Below are positions 61,701 to 64,000 of a DNA stretch of 64,000 nucleotides, piece after piece. The notes beneath the pieces were generated by a model. That model saw only the letters and a program-made list of their open reading frames with translations, did not search any database and was not told where the DNA came from. The position numbers and the translations under genes were made by a program. This DNA comes from Candidatus Gastranaerophilales bacterium HUM_1 (GTDB lineage: Bacteria; Cyanobacteriota; Vampirovibrionia; Gastranaerophilales; Gastranaerophilaceae): assembly GCA_002103105.1 (NCBI GenBank), contig DAAY01000003.1, positions 310,001 to 374,000 on the forward strand, read 5' to 3'. Positions within the stretch are counted from its first letter, which is position 1. Each line of letters opens with the position of its first letter.

Positions 61701-62324
61701 GTCACTAAGTATTAAAAGATTTATCAATTCTTGTTCTTCTTCTTGAGAAATATTGTGGTCAGCCATAGAGATAAATAATTCTCTAGCATGTAGAGTATCT
61801 TCTTCTGAAATCCCTTTATCGGTATTTCCAGTAAAGTTTTTAATATATTGAGTTAATTTTTCTGGGGAAGATAATTTTTCTTTTTCAATAAAGTAATAAT
61901 CAGAATTTTGTTTGTTTTTGTTTATTCTTGCTGGTTCAAAATAACCTAAGAATTCTACAAATTTGAAATCTGGGGATAATTTCATAGCAAGGTAAATGTC
62001 AGGTTCAATACCTAATTTTGCATGGCTTTTCGGAATGAAAATTTGATTTTCATCAAAAACAACTCTAACGTCAATGTGAATATTTGGAAGCATAATATCA
62101 GCAACATCAATTTTTTCTAATATTTTAGAAATAGAGTGTAAATTGTGTGTTTCTGTTGTATCAATTCCTTCAGATGCTAGATATTTGCTAGCTAATTCTG
62201 CTCCTAGTGCATTGATATAAGCTCTATTTTTAACTTCTTTTTTTACGAAGCTTCTAGACATAAATTCTGCTTCTGTTTTGTTTTCATTCTCAATATAAAT
62301 TATAGCTTGTTGTTTTTGTGCCAT
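58761..62324 (-). CDS. Very acidic membrane protein with TonB-like C-terminal domain
   Basis: It has 1187 residues from ATG 62324 (AGAGGAG upstream; an open frame to 62435 lacks this). A mixed alpha/beta N-terminal domain of about 230 residues is followed by some 750 residues dominated by Glu, Asp, Ser and Thr, with repeated EEE/TTEE runs and one Ala-rich helix. A single membrane helix lies near the C-terminus (LGIGLGIAGIIIVLAMVGVI). A final domain (VTFNQDGSFKESRMLLSSGS, then KQVDDIVLRTVNQTL) resembles the TonB/TolA C-terminus. The acidic part is probably cytoplasmic, with the TonB-like domain outside. First gene of an operon with a sigma factor and a STAND ATPase. Confidence 0.8.
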   Translation of the reverse strand: MAQKQQAIIYIENENKTEAEFMSRSFVKKEVKNRAYINALGAELASKYLASEGIDTTETHNLHSISKILEKIDVADIMLPNIHIDVRVVFDENQIFIPKSHAKLGIEPDIYLAMKLSPDFKFVEFLGYFEPARINKNKQNSDYYFIEKEKLSSPEKLTQYIKNFTGNTDKGISEEDTLHARELFISMADHNISQEEEQELINLLILSDSLRDSILEFDNFETLSYSVGSSFASKLEELPAGKPVLTIDENLVDSESNDEQPEENETENSEEEEEEEENLAEENIEEQEVATDLDFSNTDEEEEEMVLDESFFSDDTTDDEEDLMNSTTNVDQPEEEPTPIVPEETHVEEDILPIQDNVEENLDMDVDIDLDMDSSIDLDNIDEDTPTENETPKEEAKTEQPKDEDPLSKIVGDALKKTIETATTAAAAGAAATAISGAAEANVARTASTEAMKLAGVAGDIVDDVVKKNLESQHTNLDKIDYAKTTTNANDVPEHIAAYDLSNAKIEADLEAEKAGQADVPTDLTELKAIDTNSKGYENIEQEAVDFGNIEGGPVEEFRPETTENLEDLSHISAINSPTTPVEDLDIKLTEEKINEANNLSDLNFDNSTIDINADGTSSIDNLNFDLGLENNSDENLVDIGMTNELVLDNNNKPEEPISFDDFNQDLSEDSTMEDLSDAMLDETTFDTTTTEDVQTSTQEETQAVEELTTEEDLTTKEDFDTLPSLEEDDILLDEDTTSNVESFEAHTTLEDDILDSDFITEEETTEPSMNEENTDTDNEESVDDFLAELSGDEDNTTSLESDMDTLSIEDTQTPEETDADFAELDEFDDLDLTTTEESQTVEEHIQPEQNSDEELNLDDLTEIEDTPIETTNAENTTTEEDFITEPEQTEKAFAVRENSIAISDKTFRVGEIPIDINNPEVQNFEGPEQLESLYNEDNVPGAALLQTPGRLGSARGNNSSKVGLGIGLGIAGIIIVLAMVGVIGFTVSKMLKPSEETPQPITDDATPTSTDNGVTDTNTLNIDQNNVVNMDETTNTPQTQQPLTPTKKQQAKSTAPATVVPKNVQTKKIGATSFIEVKKLSWEVPDYISYNGNFRQYFQSAGKSLKLALTSDLLLATDFTYTDQVRVSVTFNQDGSFKESRMLLSSGSKQVDDIVLRTVNQTLSVLKAPHSVGNDESTTVILKIYF

Positions 62325-62495
62325 TTTTAATTTCTCCTCTTTCCATGTATATAGATGGCACGGGATTATAAAATATTCCAAAAATAATGTAAATTTTTGT
62401 AACGAAATCTTGCAAATAATATTCCAGAAGGTCAAAATAAAGTCGTTAGGTGTTTTATTATGAGAGAGTAAAATAAGTGTATAGGAGGTTCTCTG

Positions 62496-62903
62496 ATGTC
62501 TATGATGGTAAATCCCGTGTCTATGAGTAGTGTACGTTTTTGTGGTGGTACAGAAGGTGCTGACATTTTAGGTCGCCCAGGAAAATTTGCTAATGCTAAC
62601 CCATCAGCAGAAGCTCCAGCAGCTGAAAAAGCTCCAAAGAAGAAATCTCATAAATTATTGAAAACAATTGTCGGTTTAGCTGTTGTTGCAGGTGCGTTAG
62701 TTGCGTTACCTAAAGCTTTCCCTAATGCGATTAAGGTTTTAGGTGAAGATGCGATGAAGAATGCTACATTCACTCAAAAAGCTGGTCACTATTTAGCAAC
62801 AGTTGGTGAAGCTATTGGAAAATATACTTATGAACCAATCGCTAAACTATTCAAAGGCAAAGAAAAAGAAGTTGCTGAAGCGGCTACAAACGTTGTTGCA
62901 TAG
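62496..62903 (+). CDS. Small membrane protein with RFCG motif and Lys-helix module
   Basis: The 135 residues start MSMMVNPVSMSSVRF then CGGTEG; the motif at 13-18 resembles those of other unknown proteins here. KKKSHKLLKTIVGLAVVAGA (about 48-67) is a Lys-rich stretch into a membrane helix, closely like KKNKHTVLKTVATLAVVVGA in the protein at 26773-28038. The remainder is short and helical. TAGGAGG lies before the ATG. Divergent from the acidic TonB-like gene. Function unknown. Confidence 0.8.
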   Translation: MSMMVNPVSMSSVRFCGGTEGADILGRPGKFANANPSAEAPAAEKAPKKKSHKLLKTIVGLAVVAGALVALPKAFPNAIKVLGEDAMKNATFTQKAGHYLATVGEAIGKYTYEPIAKLFKGKEKEVAEAATNVVA

Positions 62904-62926
62904 ATAAGAGAATGAATTTATAAATG

Positions 62927-62960
62927 AAAAGGTCGTAAGGAGTAATCTTTACGGCCTTTT
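62927..62960. terminator. Bidirectional terminator between convergent genes
   Basis: AAAAGGTCGTAAGG (62927-62940) pairs with CTTTACGGCCTTTT (62947-62960) with two wobble or mismatch positions. Between 62903 (plus strand) and hemW (minus strand, stop at 62965). Confidence 0.8.
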
Positions 62961-62964
62961 GAAA

Positions 62965-64000
62965 TTATTTATCTTCTAAAAAATCTGCTAAGATTACGTT
63001 GCTTACAAGAATTCCGTTAGGTGTTAATGAATATCCGCTTTCTGTTTTTTGAATAAGTTTTAATTTCTCATATTTATTTAATATAGATTTGTATTTTTGA
63101 TCAAAATCTATATTATATTTATGGTTTATTTTTGATACCATGATTCCTTTCATTTCTCGGAATCCTAAAAATATCTCTTCTTCAAGTTTTTCCTGTGTTG
63201 TAAGTAGTTTTTCTTCTTGGTGTTTGATTGGATTTTTTATATATTGTTCAATTGTCTCAATATTTCCGTATCTAATACCATTTGTATAGCCGTGTGCTGA
63301 TACCCCAAAGCCGTAGTATTCCTCATTGTTCCAGTAATTTAAGTTGTGCCTTGAGTTGTAGTTAGGGCGAGAAAAATTACTTACTTCATAGTGTTCAAAT
63401 CCTTGGTTTGTTAATAATTTGATAGCCCCAAGATACATATCTGCTTGTATATCGTCATCAGGAAGGTTTTTTGGCATATGGTTATAAAAGAAACACCCTT
63501 CCTCTATTTTTAATCCATATAATGATATGTGTTGAACTCCTAAATCGATAGCTTGTTTAAGGTCTGAATAAAACATTTCAGGGGTTTGATTGGGTAATCC
63601 ATATATAAAATCTAAACTAATATTTTCAAATCCTGCATTTTGAGCTATTTTCACAGATTCAATTACTTGTTGTGCATTGTGCCTACGGTTAATTTGTTTT
63701 AAAAGTTTATCATCAAATGTTTGACAACCAAGACTGATTCTATTTATGCCGAGGTCAAAAAGTTCTCGTAAGTAGTCGTAGTTTACTCCTTCTGGATTCA
63801 GTTCAGTTGTGATTTCAGCGTTGTGATCAGGTTTGAACTTCTTTAATATTTTTGCAAAGTCTTTAACCGAAAGAATTGAAGGTGTTCCTCCTCCCAAATA
63901 TATGGTGTTTAGGAGTTCGCCTTTATAATAATAATCAATTTCTTGCAACAATGCTTTTATGTAACTGTCCTTGAGTTCCAATTTGTTGAATGAAACAAAA
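62965..64000 (-). CDS. hemW: HemW-like radical SAM protein, 5' end outside window
   Basis: HemW is a heme chaperone related to oxygen-independent coproporphyrinogen oxidase HemN. About 345 residues are visible. The frame is open to the edge, FVSFNKLELKDSYIKALL, which fits the stretch right after the CxxxCxxC cluster motif. That motif must lie just beyond the edge. Visible landmarks: IYLGGGTPSIL, ISLGCQTFDD, FIYGLPNQTPEMF, ISLYGLKIEEG, NYWNNEEYYGFGVSAHGY. The TTG at 63981 is an internal codon, not the start. The C-terminal HemW domain is complete to LADFLEDK. Confidence 0.92.
   Translation of the reverse strand, partial: FVSFNKLELKDSYIKALLQEIDYYYKGELLNTIYLGGGTPSILSVKDFAKILKKFKPDHNAEITTELNPEGVNYDYLRELFDLGINRISLGCQTFDDKLLKQINRRHNAQQVIESVKIAQNAGFENISLDFIYGLPNQTPEMFYSDLKQAIDLGVQHISLYGLKIEEGCFFYNHMPKNLPDDDIQADMYLGAIKLLTNQGFEHYEVSNFSRPNYNSRHNLNYWNNEEYYGFGVSAHGYTNGIRYGNIETIEQYIKNPIKHQEEKLLTTQEKLEEEIFLGFREMKGIMVSKINHKYNIDFDQKYKSILNKYEKLKLIQKTESGYSLTPNGILVSNVILADFLEDK

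Noticed and set aside
1..64000. CRISPR arrays
   Set aside because: No regularly spaced repeats with unique spacers were seen; the repeats found are palindromic and dispersed.

Overview
The window is AT-rich bacterial chromosome. Its genes point to a gut-type, non-photosynthetic cyanobacterial relative (Gastranaerophilales / Vampirovibrionia, 'Melainabacteria'). The evidence is: two pseudopilins with the start FTLAEVLITLGIIGVVAAMT; several host-type proteins of unknown function with a short N-terminal [V/I]xFx[G/A] motif; and fermentative genes such as pyruvate phosphate dikinase, a membrane pyrophosphatase and HydE. This placement is inferred from protein style, not from a phylogeny.

Layout. 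1-6.1 kb: a truncated rimI, then the infA-rpmJ-rpsM-rpsK-rpsD-rpoA-rplQ-truA-rplM-rpsI operon, with GC-rich hairpins in three of its spacers, ending at a double terminator. 6.1-12.9 kb: two lineage-type unknown proteins, an M29 aminopeptidase and ppdK. 13.07-24.37 kb: a tRNA-Ala(TGC) gene whose 3' end carries a tandem array of integrated DNA. Element A (about 10.6 kb) encodes two serine recombinases, a DUF927/SF3-like ATPase with a translationally coupled 39-residue ORF, a MerR-like regulator, and a cargo of TPR/TM2 envelope proteins. Behind it is a unit B of about 650 bp with one gene. The A and B right ends share a 47-bp repeat that finishes in the tRNA-derived TCCACCATT.

24.5-35.2 kb: unknown helical protein, tyrA, an Ala-rich membrane-anchored protein, a minimal SprA-like HExxH protein, ftsZ, a TSCPD-domain protein, a probable ADP-ribosyltransferase, and the operon uvrC-proB-proA. 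35.2-44.6 kb: two copies of a divergent pair (small HTH-like regulator facing a pseudopilin), each with an inverted-repeat operator candidate. Between them lie a 5'-nucleotidase-type hydrolase, purB, tyrS-cysE and a phage tail-fibre/chaperone-like pair. Dispersed palindromic repeats, tRNA-Gln(CTG), a gene fragment and tRNA-Asn(GTT) follow.

44.8-64 kb: a BI-1 family protein, a large TPR protein, two unknown envelope proteins, hppA, prs, a Tyr/Met/Pro-rich secreted protein, hydE, and a three-gene operon made of a very acidic membrane protein with a TonB-like C-terminus, a small sigma-70-like factor and a zinc-ribbon/STAND-ATPase/TPR protein. A second motif-bearing membrane protein and a 5'-truncated hemW close the window.

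The best candidates for something undescribed are the tRNA-Ala tandem array with its single-gene unit B, the duplicated HTH/pseudopilin module, and the acidic TonB-like protein / sigma factor / STAND ATPase operon.
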